NCBI GenBank assembly: GCA_035719045.1
Contig: DASTGO010000566.1
Location: forward strand, 1 to 14,400
From: DASTGO01 sp035719045
GTDB taxonomy: Bacteria > Actinomycetota > Actinomycetes > Actinomycetales > Kineosporiaceae
DNA: 14,400 bases
Direction: 5' to 3'
Shown here: one piece after another, positions 1-7,059 of the stretch
Layout of the letters: every line of letters starts with the position of its first letter
How positions within the stretch are numbered: position 1 is the first letter of the stretch
Program-made: the position numbers and the translations under genes
The notes under the pieces: model-generated
Seen by the model: only the letters and a program-made list of their open reading frames with translations
The model's database searches: none
What the model was told of the DNA's origin: nothing

Positions 1-2514
1 GCAGGCGGTGAGGCGCCCGTCGCTACGCCGCGCAAGCGGGCCTCCCGGGCCCGCAAGGCGGCGGCGCCCAAGCCCGCGGTCACCGGTGAGCCGGTCGAGG
101 TCCCGGCCCCCGCCGCCGAGGCCGCCGAGACCCAGGCTCCGGACGGACCGGCCGGAACCATGACACAGCCGGCGACCGAGCCCGTCCCGCGGCGGCGCCG
201 TTCCCGCAAGGCCGCCGCCGAGGCGCTCGCGCAACGGCCCGGCGGGCAGACCCCGGGCGAGGAGAACGCGCAGGCCCCGGCGCAGACCCCGGAGGCGGCA
301 CCTGCCGAGGCCGAGGCCGCCGTCGAGGCGGAGGAGACCGAGGAGCAGCCCGCCCAGGTGCCGGCCGCCTTCGGGTTGCCGTCCGCCCTGGCCATGCCGC
401 TGTTCCAGGCCCCGGACCCGAACGCGGCCGCCCCGCGCCGGACCCGCCGGGCGGCCTCCCGTCCGGCCGGCCCGCCGCAGCCGAGCGCCGAGACCGAGCC
501 CACGCCCACGGAGGAGGCCGAGGAGTTCCCCGCCGCCGAGGCGGAGGAGACCGAGGCGATCGAGGCCGAGGAGGCCGCGGGCGACTTCGAGGACGAGGAC
601 GAGGGCACCGAGCCCGGCCGCCGTCGTCGTCGCCGCCGCGGTGGCCGGGGCCGTCGCGGCCGTGGGCGCGGTACCGAGGACGCGGCCGAGGAGTCCGTCG
701 AGGCCGAGGATGCCGACGAGGCGGCCGGCGAGGAGCCCGACGAGGACGCCGAGGCCGAGGGCGAGGTGGACGGTGAGGAGGGTGCAGACTCCGCCGCAGG
801 CAGCCGTCGCCGCCGTCGTCGTCGCCGCCGGTCCTCCGGGGCCGCGGACGCCGAGCCCGGGCCGGACGACCCGCCGAACACCGTGGTCAAGGTCCGCGAG
901 GCCCGTCGCTCGGGTGCCGGGGACGATGTGGCCGGCCTGCGGGGCTCCACCCGCCTGGAGGCGAAGAAGCAGCGCCGCCGGGAGGGCCGGGAGGCCGGGC
1001 GCCGCCGTCCGGTGATCACCGAGGCGGAGTTCCTGGCCCGCAGGGAGAGCGTCGAGCGGGTCATGGTCGTGCGGGAGCGCGACGGCCGGACCCAGATCGG
1101 TGTCCTCGAGGACGGGGTCCTGGTCGAGCACTATGTCGCCCGACGGACGCAGACCTCGATGGTCGGCAACGTGTACCTGGGCAAGGTCCAGAACGTGCTG
1201 CCGAGTATGGAGGCGGCCTTCGTCGACATCGGCAAGGGCCGCAACGCGGTGCTGTACGCCGGCGAGGTCAACTGGGACGCGGCGGGCCTGGAGGGCCAGC
1301 CGAAGCGGATCGAGCACGCCCTGAAGTCGGGGGAGTCGGTGCTGGTCCAGGTCACCAAGGACCCGATCGGTCACAAGGGTGCCCGGTTGACCAGTCAGAT
1401 CTCCCTCCCGGGCCGGTACCTGGTGTACGTACCGGACGGTTCGATGACCGGGATCTCGCGCAAGCTGCCCGACATCGAGCGCAACCGTTTGAAGAAGATC
1501 CTGCGCGCCGTGGTCCCCGACGACGCCGGCGTGATCGTGCGGACCGCCGCCGAGGGAGCCAGCGAGGAGGAACTGGAGCACGACGTCGCCCGGCTGCGCG
1601 CCCAGTGGGAGGACATCGCCCGCAAGGCCGGTGCGGTCAACCCGCCGTCCCTGCTCTACGGCGAGCCGGACCTGGCCATCCGGGTGGTCCGGGACATCTT
1701 CAACGAGGACTTCTCGAAGCTGCTCGTGTCCGGGGGCGAGGCCTGGGAGACGCTGCAGGCCTACATCGGCCACGTCGCCCCGGACCTGGTCTCCCGGCTG
1801 GAGCGCTGGGACGGCGACGGGGACGCGTTCGCCAAGTACCGGATCGACGAGCAGTTGGCCAAGGCGCTGGACCGCAAGGTGTGGCTGCCGTCCGGCGGCT
1901 CCCTGGTGATCGACCGGACCGAGGCGATGACCGTCGTCGACGTCAACACCGGCAAGTTCACCGGGGCCGGGGGCAACCTCGAGGAGACGGTCACCAAGAA
2001 CAACCTCGAGGCTGCGGAGGAGATCGTCCGGCAGCTGCGGCTGCGGGACATCGGCGGGATCATCGTCGTCGACTTCATCGACATGGTCCTGGAGTCCAAC
2101 CGGGAGCTGGTCATGCGCCGGCTACTGGAATGCCTCGGCCGGGACCGGACCAAGCACCAGGTCGCCGAGGTGACCTCGCTCGGGCTGGTCCAGATGACCC
2201 GCAAACGGGTCGGGCAGGGCCTGCTGGAGGTGTTCAGCGAGACCTGCGAGCACTGTGGCGGGCGGGGGATCATCCTGCACGACGAGCCGGTCGAGAAGCG
2301 CCAGCAGCTGCCTGCCGAGGGCGGCCGTGGGCGCGGGACGGGCAGCTCGGGTGGGTCCGGGGCGGCCGGTTCCGGCGGCTCCGGCTCGGGCGGATCCGGT
2401 TCCGGCGGCTCCGGCTCGGGCGGTGGGTCCGGGCGGCGGCGCAACCGGGGCTCCGGGGACGGATCCGGCAACGCCGGGGGCGAGGCCGAGGTCTCGTCCG
2501 CGGCCAGCGCCTGA
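1..2514 (+). CDS. rne: Ribonuclease E/G, 5'-truncated by the window edge
   Basis: Single-strand-specific endoribonuclease of the RNase E/G family, central to mRNA decay and rRNA/tRNA processing in the cytoplasm. The frame is open from base 1, and the 53 residues before the ATG at 160 have the same Ala/Pro/Arg/Glu-rich, low-complexity composition as those after it, so the true start lies upstream and the ATG at 160 is probably internal. Order within the visible part: a disordered acidic region with two poly-Arg blocks (about 619-675 and 805-834); an S1-like RNA-binding region (about 1060-1280, containing VGNVYLGKVQNVLPSMEAAF); the catalytic core with VVDVNTG (Asp codon at 1939) and VVDFIDM (Asp codon at 2071), matching the two Mg-binding aspartates; the Zn-link CEHCGGRG (Cys codons at 2245 and 2254); and a Gly/Ser-rich tail. 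The catalytic core sits in the C-terminal half with a long disordered N-terminus, as is usual in actinobacterial RNase E. All expected active-site residues are present. Family assignment is secure; E versus G naming follows actinobacterial usage. Confidence 0.96.
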   Translation, partial: AGGEAPVATPRKRASRARKAAAPKPAVTGEPVEVPAPAAEAAETQAPDGPAGTMTQPATEPVPRRRRSRKAAAEALAQRPGGQTPGEENAQAPAQTPEAAPAEAEAAVEAEETEEQPAQVPAAFGLPSALAMPLFQAPDPNAAAPRRTRRAASRPAGPPQPSAETEPTPTEEAEEFPAAEAEETEAIEAEEAAGDFEDEDEGTEPGRRRRRRRGGRGRRGRGRGTEDAAEESVEAEDADEAAGEEPDEDAEAEGEVDGEEGADSAAGSRRRRRRRRRSSGAADAEPGPDDPPNTVVKVREARRSGAGDDVAGLRGSTRLEAKKQRRREGREAGRRRPVITEAEFLARRESVERVMVVRERDGRTQIGVLEDGVLVEHYVARRTQTSMVGNVYLGKVQNVLPSMEAAFVDIGKGRNAVLYAGEVNWDAAGLEGQPKRIEHALKSGESVLVQVTKDPIGHKGARLTSQISLPGRYLVYVPDGSMTGISRKLPDIERNRLKKILRAVVPDDAGVIVRTAAEGASEEELEHDVARLRAQWEDIARKAGAVNPPSLLYGEPDLAIRVVRDIFNEDFSKLLVSGGEAWETLQAYIGHVAPDLVSRLERWDGDGDAFAKYRIDEQLAKALDRKVWLPSGGSLVIDRTEAMTVVDVNTGKFTGAGGNLEETVTKNNLEAAEEIVRQLRLRDIGGIIVVDFIDMVLESNRELVMRRLLECLGRDRTKHQVAEVTSLGLVQMTRKRVGQGLLEVFSETCEHCGGRGIILHDEPVEKRQQLPAEGGRGRGTGSSGGSGAAGSGGSGSGGSGSGGSGSGGGSGRRRNRGSGDGSGNAGGEAEVSSAASA
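2366..2425 (+). repeat. 30-bp tandem repeat encoding the Gly/Ser tail of RNase E
   Basis: Two adjacent 30-bp units (2366-2395 and 2396-2425) match at their first 28 bases. Each encodes ten residues of Gly and Ser only, inside the C-terminal linker of ribonuclease E. The near-perfect nucleotide identity suggests a recent slippage duplication that keeps the reading frame. Confidence 0.85.
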
Positions 2515-2523
2515 CCCGCTCGG

Positions 2524-2563
2524 GGAGGGTCAACCGGCCTGCGGCCTCCCGGTTTGACCCTCC
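2524..2563 (+). terminator. Hairpin after ribonuclease E
   Basis: Starting 9 nt after the stop codon, GGAGGGTCAACCGG (2524-2537) pairs with CCGGTTTGACCCTCC (2549-2563). The stem is 14-15 bp with one bulged base and an 11-nt loop. There is no T-run, which is common for actinobacterial terminators. It separates rne from the ribosomal protein genes. Confidence 0.7.
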
Positions 2564-2716
2564 GTAGCCCGCCTGAATAACCTTGACCCCTGGTGCGTCA
2601 GGTGGCGCGCCTCGTTGTGTGCACACCGGGCAACCGCCGCGGGGTCTTCGGGCTCCTGGTGGCGTGGGGGAGTCCCGACCGTGAGGCAACCGGATCGACG
2701 AGAGAGCGAGTTCCAC
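2564..2716 (+). promoter_or_regulatory. rplU upstream region with a palindrome and a TTCG-loop hairpin
   Basis: This 153-nt stretch between the rne terminator and L21 should contain the promoter and leader of the rplU-rpmA unit. A TTGACC hexamer at 2583-2588 resembles a -35 box, but no convincing -10 box lies 16-19 nt downstream. GTGTGCACAC (2617-2626) is a perfect palindrome. 2641-2656 can fold into a 6-bp stem with two G-U pairs closed by a TTCG tetraloop. Whether these are a transcription operator or an autoregulatory L21 leader cannot be decided from one sequence. Confidence 0.3.
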
Positions 2717-3025
2717 GTGTACGCGATCGTCCGCGCTGGCGGCCGTCAGGAGAAGGTGTCCGTCGGCGACGTCCTGGTTGTCGACAAGTTGGTCGGTGAG
2801 CCCGGCTCGACCGTCGAGTTCCAGCCGCTGCTGTTGGTCGACGGTGAGACCGTGACCAGCGCCGCGGACGTTCTTGCCGGCGCCAAGGTGACCGCCGAGA
2901 TCGTCGAGCCCACCAAGGGCCCGAAGATCCGGATCATGAAGTTCAAGAACAAGACCGGCTACCGCAAGCGTCAGGGTCACCGCCAGCCGCTGACCCGGGT
3001 GAAGGTCACCGGCATCCAGAAGTGA
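2717..3025 (+). CDS. rplU: 50S ribosomal protein L21
   Basis: Large-subunit ribosomal protein bL21, which binds 23S rRNA. I place the start at the GTG at 2717, giving 102 aa beginning (M)YAIVRAGGRQEKVSVGDVL; this matches the usual N-terminus and the family length of about 100 aa. An upstream in-frame ATG at 2615 would add 34 residues unlike any L21. The only purine-rich stretch before the GTG is a weak GAGAGCGAG. The conserved C-terminal segment KNKTGYRKRQGHRQPLTRVK is present. The gene is followed 62 nt later by rpmA, the standard L21-L27 pair, probably co-transcribed and ended by the hairpin after rpmA. Confidence 0.97.
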   Translation: MYAIVRAGGRQEKVSVGDVLVVDKLVGEPGSTVEFQPLLLVDGETVTSAADVLAGAKVTAEIVEPTKGPKIRIMKFKNKTGYRKRQGHRQPLTRVKVTGIQK

Positions 3026-3087
3026 CTCCCGGGCGCGGGTGACCGCGCACCGACGGGACGCAGACAGCGGAAGGCAGGACACGGGTC

Positions 3088-3348
3088 ATGGCACACAAGA
3101 AGGGCGCCAGCTCCTCGCGGAACGGGCGCGACTCCAACGCGCAGCGGCTGGGCGTGAAGCGGTTCGGCGGCCAGCTGGTCAGCGCCGGCGAGATCATCGT
3201 CCGGCAGCACGGCACGCACTTCCACCCGGGCACGAACGTGGGGCGAGGCAAGGACGACACCCTGTTCGCCCTGTCCGAGGGTGCGGTGGAGTTCGGCACC
3301 AAGCGGGGCCGCCGCGTGGTGAGCATCGTCGTCGCGGCAGGCGAGTGA
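3088..3348 (+). CDS. rpmA: 50S ribosomal protein L27
   Basis: Large-subunit ribosomal protein bL27, whose N-terminal tail reaches the peptidyl-transferase centre. The protein is 86 aa, the usual length, starting MAHKKGASSSRNGRDSNAQR, with the conserved GVKRFGGQ, AGEIIVRQ and GTHFHPG segments. It begins directly at MAHKKG, so there is no cleavable N-terminal extension of the Firmicutes type. A purine-rich GGAAGG sits 13 nt before the ATG. It is the second gene of the rplU-rpmA unit and is followed by a strong hairpin terminator. Confidence 0.98.
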   Translation: MAHKKGASSSRNGRDSNAQRLGVKRFGGQLVSAGEIIVRQHGTHFHPGTNVGRGKDDTLFALSEGAVEFGTKRGRRVVSIVVAAGE

Positions 3349-3370
3349 GGCTCGTCCGCGCGACGAGGCG

Positions 3371-3418
3371 ATGACAGCTCTGAGGGGCGGGCCGGTCGAC
3401 CGGCCCGCCCCTTGTCAT
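3371..3418 (+). terminator. Strong hairpin terminator after rpmA
   Basis: Bases 3384-3411 form a perfect 28-nt palindrome (14 bp per arm, centred on GGTCGACC), with GGGGCGGG on one arm and CCCGCCCC on the other. ATGACA (3371-3376) pairs with TGTCAT (3413-3418) outside it, extending the stem across a 7-nt/1-nt internal loop. It lies 23 nt after the rpmA stop codon and has no long T-run. Its symmetry would let it work in either direction. Confidence 0.85.
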
Positions 3419-3424
3419 GTCCGG

Positions 3425-3474
3425 CACCCTGTCCCGCCCGCCGCACCGGATGCGCGTCCCGCGCGGTCAGGGTG
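3425..3474 (+). promoter_or_regulatory. Nested inverted repeats in the obg upstream region
   Basis: CACCCTG (3425-3431) can pair with CAGGGTG (3468-3474), and inside it GCGCG (3452-3456) pairs with CGCGC (3460-3464) around a TCC loop. The element sits between the rpmA terminator and the obg start and could be a leader structure or part of a promoter region. I found no convincing -35/-10 pair here. Confidence 0.25.
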
Positions 3475-3531
3475 GCGGTTCGGGCATCGGGTCAGGGGTT
3501 GAAGACGCAGGGTCACGGCAGAAGGCCGGGA

Positions 3532-3537
3532 AGGAGG
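3532..3537 (+). promoter_or_regulatory. Ribosome binding site of obg
   Basis: AGGAGG within AAGGAGGTGG, 7 nt before the GTG at 3545. It is one of the strongest Shine-Dalgarno sequences in the window and fixes the obg start. Confidence 0.85.
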
Positions 3538-3544
3538 TGGCGCG

Positions 3545-5212
3545 GTGACGTCGTTCGTGGACCGGGTGGTGCTGCACGTCGCCGGGGGTGACGGCGGCAA
3601 GGGCTGCGCCTCGGTGCACCGGGAGAAGTTCAAGCCGCTGGGCGGGCCGGACGGCGGCAACGGCGGGGACGGCGGGGACGTGATCCTCGTGGTCGACCCG
3701 CAGACCACCACCCTGCTGGAGTACCACCACCGGCCGCACCGGCGGGCCTCGTCGGGGCAGCCGGGCCAGGGCGGGAACCGCAACGGGGCCTTCGGGGAGG
3801 ACCTGGTCCTTCCGGTCCCCGAGGGCACTGTGGTGAAGACCCCGGATGGGGAGGTCCTGGTCGACCTGGTCGGTGCGGGCAGCCGCTACGTGGTCGCGGC
3901 CGGCGGCAAGGGCGGTCTCGGGAACGCCGCACTGGCCGGTCCCCGGCGCAAGGCACCGGGTTTCGCACTGCTCGGCGAGCCCGGGCAGTCCGGCGAGGTG
4001 GTGCTGGAGCTCAAGACGGTCGCCGACGTCGCCCTGGTCGGCTTCCCCAGCGCCGGGAAGTCGAGCCTGATCTCGGCCATGTCGGCGGCCCGGCCGAAGA
4101 TCGCCGACTACCCGTTCACCACCCTGGTGCCCAATCTCGGGGTGGTCGAGGCCGGCGACGTCCGCTTCACCGTGGCCGACGTCCCCGGGTTGATCCCGGG
4201 GGCCAGCGTCGGCAAGGGACTGGGCCTGGAGTTCCTCCGGCACGTCGAGCGCTGCGCCGCACTGGTCCACGTGCTCGACTGCGCGACCCTGGAGCCAGGC
4301 CGGGATCCGGTGTCCGACCTGGAGGCCATCGAGCAGGAGTTGGCCGCCTACCAGGTGGACCTCGGCGGGGTGCCGTTGGTGGAGCGCCCGCGGCTGGCCG
4401 TGTTGCACAAGGTGGACGTCCTGCAGGCGCGGGAACTGGCCGAGCTGGTCCGCCCCGAGCTGGAGAAGCACGGCCTGGAGGTGTTCGAGGTCTCCTCGGC
4501 CAGCCACGAGGGGTTGCGTGAGCTGACGTTCGCGATGGCCCGGCTGGTCGCCCAGGCCCGGGCCGAGGCGCCGGCTCCCGTCCCGACCCGGGTCGTGCTG
4601 CGGCCCCGCGCGGTCGACGAGACAGGGTTCACGGTGCGGCCGGAACGCACTCCCGAGGGCGTGCGGTACCGGGTCCGCGGGGACAAGCCCGAGCGCTGGG
4701 TCCGGCAGACCGACTTCAGCAACGACGAGGCCGTCGGCTACCTGGCCGACCGCCTGGCCCGGCTCGGCGTCGAGGACGCCCTGCTGACGGCCGGTGCCGT
4801 GGCCGGGGCCGAGGTGGTCATCGGTGACGACCACACCGGAGTCGTCTTCGACTGGGAGCCCACCCTGATCGGCGCGGCCGGGGGGATGGGCGGCCCCCGG
4901 GGGACGGACGTCCGCCTGGACCGGTCCTCGCGGGCCAGCGCCGCCGAACGGCGGGAGCGGTACGAGCAGCGCCGCCAGGCCCACCAGGACGCCCGCGAGG
5001 AGTTGGCCGCCGAGCGCCGGGCCGGGATCTGGACCGACCCTGCCGTCGCGGACGAGGACGGCCCCGAGCCGCTGGACCTCGACGAGGACGGCCCGCGGCC
5101 GGCGGACCTGGAGGCAGACGGAGCCGGCCTGGGGGAGGCCGACGCCGAGCACCCCGGACCGGCCGCCACGGACGGGCCTGCCGCGGAAGGTCCGGGGGAG
5201 GGGCGGCGGTGA
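3545..5212 (+). CDS. obg: GTPase Obg (CgtA)
   Basis: Ribosome-associated GTPase needed for 50S assembly and linked to stress and growth control. The 555-aa protein shows three parts. Residues 1-158 are the Gly-rich Obg fold (GGDGGKG, GGPDGGNGGDGG). The G domain follows, with P-loop GFPSAGKSS at 166-174, switch I region DYPFTT, and DVPG at 212-215. Residues about 345-445 form the OCT domain, containing TDFSNDEAVGYLADRL. An acidic disordered tail of about 100 residues follows, longer than in many bacteria but usual in actinobacteria. The GTG start is fixed by a strong Shine-Dalgarno sequence. One oddity: the guanine-specificity motif normally reading NKxD is HKVD here (His288, codon CAC at 4406). 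The stop codon overlaps the proB start by 4 nt, implying translational coupling. Confidence 0.97.
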   Translation: MTSFVDRVVLHVAGGDGGKGCASVHREKFKPLGGPDGGNGGDGGDVILVVDPQTTTLLEYHHRPHRRASSGQPGQGGNRNGAFGEDLVLPVPEGTVVKTPDGEVLVDLVGAGSRYVVAAGGKGGLGNAALAGPRRKAPGFALLGEPGQSGEVVLELKTVADVALVGFPSAGKSSLISAMSAARPKIADYPFTTLVPNLGVVEAGDVRFTVADVPGLIPGASVGKGLGLEFLRHVERCAALVHVLDCATLEPGRDPVSDLEAIEQELAAYQVDLGGVPLVERPRLAVLHKVDVLQARELAELVRPELEKHGLEVFEVSSASHEGLRELTFAMARLVAQARAEAPAPVPTRVVLRPRAVDETGFTVRPERTPEGVRYRVRGDKPERWVRQTDFSNDEAVGYLADRLARLGVEDALLTAGAVAGAEVVIGDDHTGVVFDWEPTLIGAAGGMGGPRGTDVRLDRSSRASAAERRERYEQRRQAHQDAREELAAERRAGIWTDPAVADEDGPEPLDLDEDGPRPADLEADGAGLGEADAEHPGPAATDGPAAEGPGEGRR

Positions 5213-6348
5213 GCCGCCGGCAGCCGATCGACCGTGAGCAGCTGCCCCGGGCCGGGCGGATCGTGGTCAAGGTCGGCTCGTCCTCGCTGACCACGCGCGA
5301 GGGCGGCCTGGACGGTGACCGGCTGGACGCCCTGGTCGCCGCCCTGGCCAAGCGGCGGGCCGACGGCGGGGAGGTGGTCCTGGTGTCCTCCGGGGCGATC
5401 GCGGCCGGACTCGCCCCGCTCGGGCTGTCCGTCCGGCCCCGGGACCTGGCCACCCAGCAGGCGGCCGCCAGCGTCGGGCAGGGGCTGCTGCTGGCCCGGT
5501 ACACCCAGGCGTTCGGTGCCCGTGGCCTGACCGTCGGCCAGGTCCTGCTGACCGCGGACGACGTGATCCGCCGGGGTCACTACGCCAATGCCCGGCGGAC
5601 CCTGTACCGGCTGCTGCGCCTGGGCGTGGTGCCCGTCGTGAACGAGAACGACACGGTCGCCACCCACGAGATCCGGTTCGGCGACAACGACCGGCTGGCC
5701 GCCCTGGTCGCGCATCTGGTGCATGCCGACGCACTGGTCCTGCTGTCCGACGTGGACGCGCTGTACGACGGGCCTCCGGGGCGGCCCGGGGTGCGCCGGG
5801 TGCCGCTGGTCCGCGGCCCGGAGGACCTGGACGGGGTCCGGATCGGCAAGGTGGGCGCGGCCGGGGTGGGTCTCGGCGGCATGGTGACCAAGGTGGACGC
5901 CGCCGGAATCGCCACCACGGCGGGGATCCCGGCCCTGCTCACCTCGGCGCCGCTGGCCGGGCCGGGACTGGCCGGCGACGACGTGGGCACCTGGTTCGAG
6001 GCGGTCCCGAACCGCACGGCCTCCCGGCTGCTCTGGCTGGCTCATGCGGCGCGCCCGGCCGGGCGTCTGGTGCTCGACGACGGTGCCGTGGCTGCGGTGA
6101 TCGAGCGGCGGATGTCCCTGCTCCCGGCGGGGGTCGTCCGTGTCGAGGGCCGGTTCTCGGCGGGTGACCCGGTCGACCTGTGCGACCAGCGGGGGAAGGC
6201 TCTGGCCAGGGGCCTGGTGAACTACGACGCGGCCGAACTGCCCGCCCTGCTGGGGCGCTCCACCCGGGAACTGGCCCTCGAGTTCGGACCCGGCTACGAG
6301 CGTGAGGTGGTCCACCGCGACGACCTCGTCATGCTGCGGACGAAATGA
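5209..6348 (+). CDS. proB: Glutamate 5-kinase with PUA domain
   Basis: Phosphorylates L-glutamate to gamma-glutamyl phosphate, the first and normally proline-inhibited step of proline synthesis. The 379-aa protein has the amino-acid-kinase fold: VVKVGSSSL near residues 19-27, SSGAIAAGL, NENDTVAT from Asn145, FGDNDRLAAL from Phe157, and LLSDVDALYDGPP. A C-terminal PUA domain starts near residue 285, as in Escherichia coli ProB. The start is a GTG sharing the GTGA with the Obg stop codon, with GGGGGAGGGG just upstream inside the obg coding region. The next pathway enzyme, proA, is separated from it by a conserved hypothetical gene. No missing motif was seen. Confidence 0.97.
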   Translation: MSRRQPIDREQLPRAGRIVVKVGSSSLTTREGGLDGDRLDALVAALAKRRADGGEVVLVSSGAIAAGLAPLGLSVRPRDLATQQAAASVGQGLLLARYTQAFGARGLTVGQVLLTADDVIRRGHYANARRTLYRLLRLGVVPVVNENDTVATHEIRFGDNDRLAALVAHLVHADALVLLSDVDALYDGPPGRPGVRRVPLVRGPEDLDGVRIGKVGAAGVGLGGMVTKVDAAGIATTAGIPALLTSAPLAGPGLAGDDVGTWFEAVPNRTASRLLWLAHAARPAGRLVLDDGAVAAVIERRMSLLPAGVVRVEGRFSAGDPVDLCDQRGKALARGLVNYDAAELPALLGRSTRELALEFGPGYEREVVHRDDLVMLRTK

Positions 6349-6558
6349 GGGCGACATTACGGGCAGTGATCAACCGACCGTGATTGGCAGGTCACACGTT
6401 CGTAGGCGAAAGATTCTCCCGTCATGTGAGCGTGACCGCTGACCAGGGCGTATGACAGCCCGCTAGGGAGATGTGACAACGAGAAGGTCCGCGCCACGCG
6501 GAGGGTGATTCCTGCGAAAACAGTGACGGGAGGGCGCCGGACCTGATGCACTGGACCC
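6349..6558. promoter_or_regulatory. AT-richer spacer with inverted repeats between proB and the next gene
   Basis: This 210-bp stretch has visibly lower GC than its surroundings and no convincing gene. GGTCAC (6390-6395) can pair with GTGACC (6432-6437), enclosing TTCG-tagg-CGAA (6399-6410). GTCAT (6421-6425) and ATGAC (6452-6456) form another inverted pair, and several TGAC words occur between 6432 and 6477. TCCGCG-cca-CGCGGA (6488-6502) is a perfect 6-bp hairpin. No clean -35/-10 pair is visible. It most likely holds the promoter and leader of the gene at 6559. Confidence 0.35.
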
Positions 6559-7017
6559 GTGCCCAACCGTGCCGACGACGACACCCTGGCGACCCTGACC
6601 CCGCTGCGAGGGATCAGCCTCGGCAGGGGGCGCCGGACCGCCGAGGTCGAGCGCCCCGAGGAGCCCGCCCTCTGGTTCGTGACCCTGACGGTCGGCGGTC
6701 CCCGGGTCCCGGCCGAGACGGTCCGGGCCGGCCTGGAGCGGTTGAGCCTGGAGCAGCCGTTCCTGGTGTCCGCGGGCTATGCCAGCCGCCGGGCCGAGAT
6801 CCGCTACTGGGACGAGTCCGTGGACATTGAGGGAGCGGTCTCGCAGGCGCTGGCCCTGTGGCGGGAGCATGCGACGTCCGCCGGGCTGCCGCCGTGGCGG
6901 GTGGTCGGGCTGGAGGTCGTGGACCGGGACACCGCCCGCCGCCGCTGGAGCACGGACACCAACCTGCAGGTGGTCAGCCTCGGTGAGATCCGGCCGATGG
7001 AGGGCCTGGACCACTGA
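6559..7017 (+). CDS. Conserved actinobacterial protein of unknown function
   Basis: A 152-aa protein starting at GTG 6559 (MPNRADDDTLATLTPLRG). I do not recognise a named domain. It looks soluble: no signal peptide, no membrane segment, and a charged mixed alpha/beta composition. Segments that look conserved are ALWFVTLTVGGPRVPAE, LSLEQPFLVSAGYASRRAEI, RYWDE and LPPWRVVGLEVVDRDT. From memory, similar proteins with an LEHPFLLS-like segment recur in actinobacteria, but I assign no function. Codon use matches the neighbours. An ACGGGAGGGCG purine tract lies about 20 nt upstream, so the ribosome binding site is weak or distant. Its position between proB and proA may simply reflect old gene order rather than a role in proline synthesis. 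Confidence 0.85.
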   Translation: MPNRADDDTLATLTPLRGISLGRGRRTAEVERPEEPALWFVTLTVGGPRVPAETVRAGLERLSLEQPFLVSAGYASRRAEIRYWDESVDIEGAVSQALALWREHATSAGLPPWRVVGLEVVDRDTARRRWSTDTNLQVVSLGEIRPMEGLDH

Positions 7018-7039
7018 CGCGGACGGAAACCGTTCGCGC

Positions 7040-7059
7040 CGGGCCGTAGGCTGGCCCGT
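7040..7059 (+). promoter_or_regulatory. Putative leaderless promoter of proA, -10 box in an inverted repeat
   Basis: TAGGCT (7047-7052) fits the actinobacterial -10 pattern TANNNT and ends 7 nt before the ATG at 7060, so transcription would begin at or next to the start codon. No Shine-Dalgarno sequence precedes the gene. CGGGCC (7040-7045) and GGCCCG (7053-7058) form a perfect inverted repeat around the box. The -35 region is not recognisable; GGAAAC at 7025-7030 is the only candidate. Confidence 0.6.

Noticed and set aside
2641..2656. Known L21 leader RNA upstream of rplU
   Set aside because: Only a short hairpin with two G-U pairs is visible; I cannot match it to a defined L21 leader and have no covariation data.
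3467..5152. 561-codon open frame on the minus strand opposite obg
   Set aside because: Antisense shadow of obg, Gly/Val/Leu/Gln-rich, no conserved motif.
4738..6357. 539-codon open frame on the minus strand opposite obg/proB
   Set aside because: It mirrors the codon bias of the plus-strand genes, has Pro/Gly/Arg/His-rich sequence with no motif, and the opposite strand carries well-recognised proteins.
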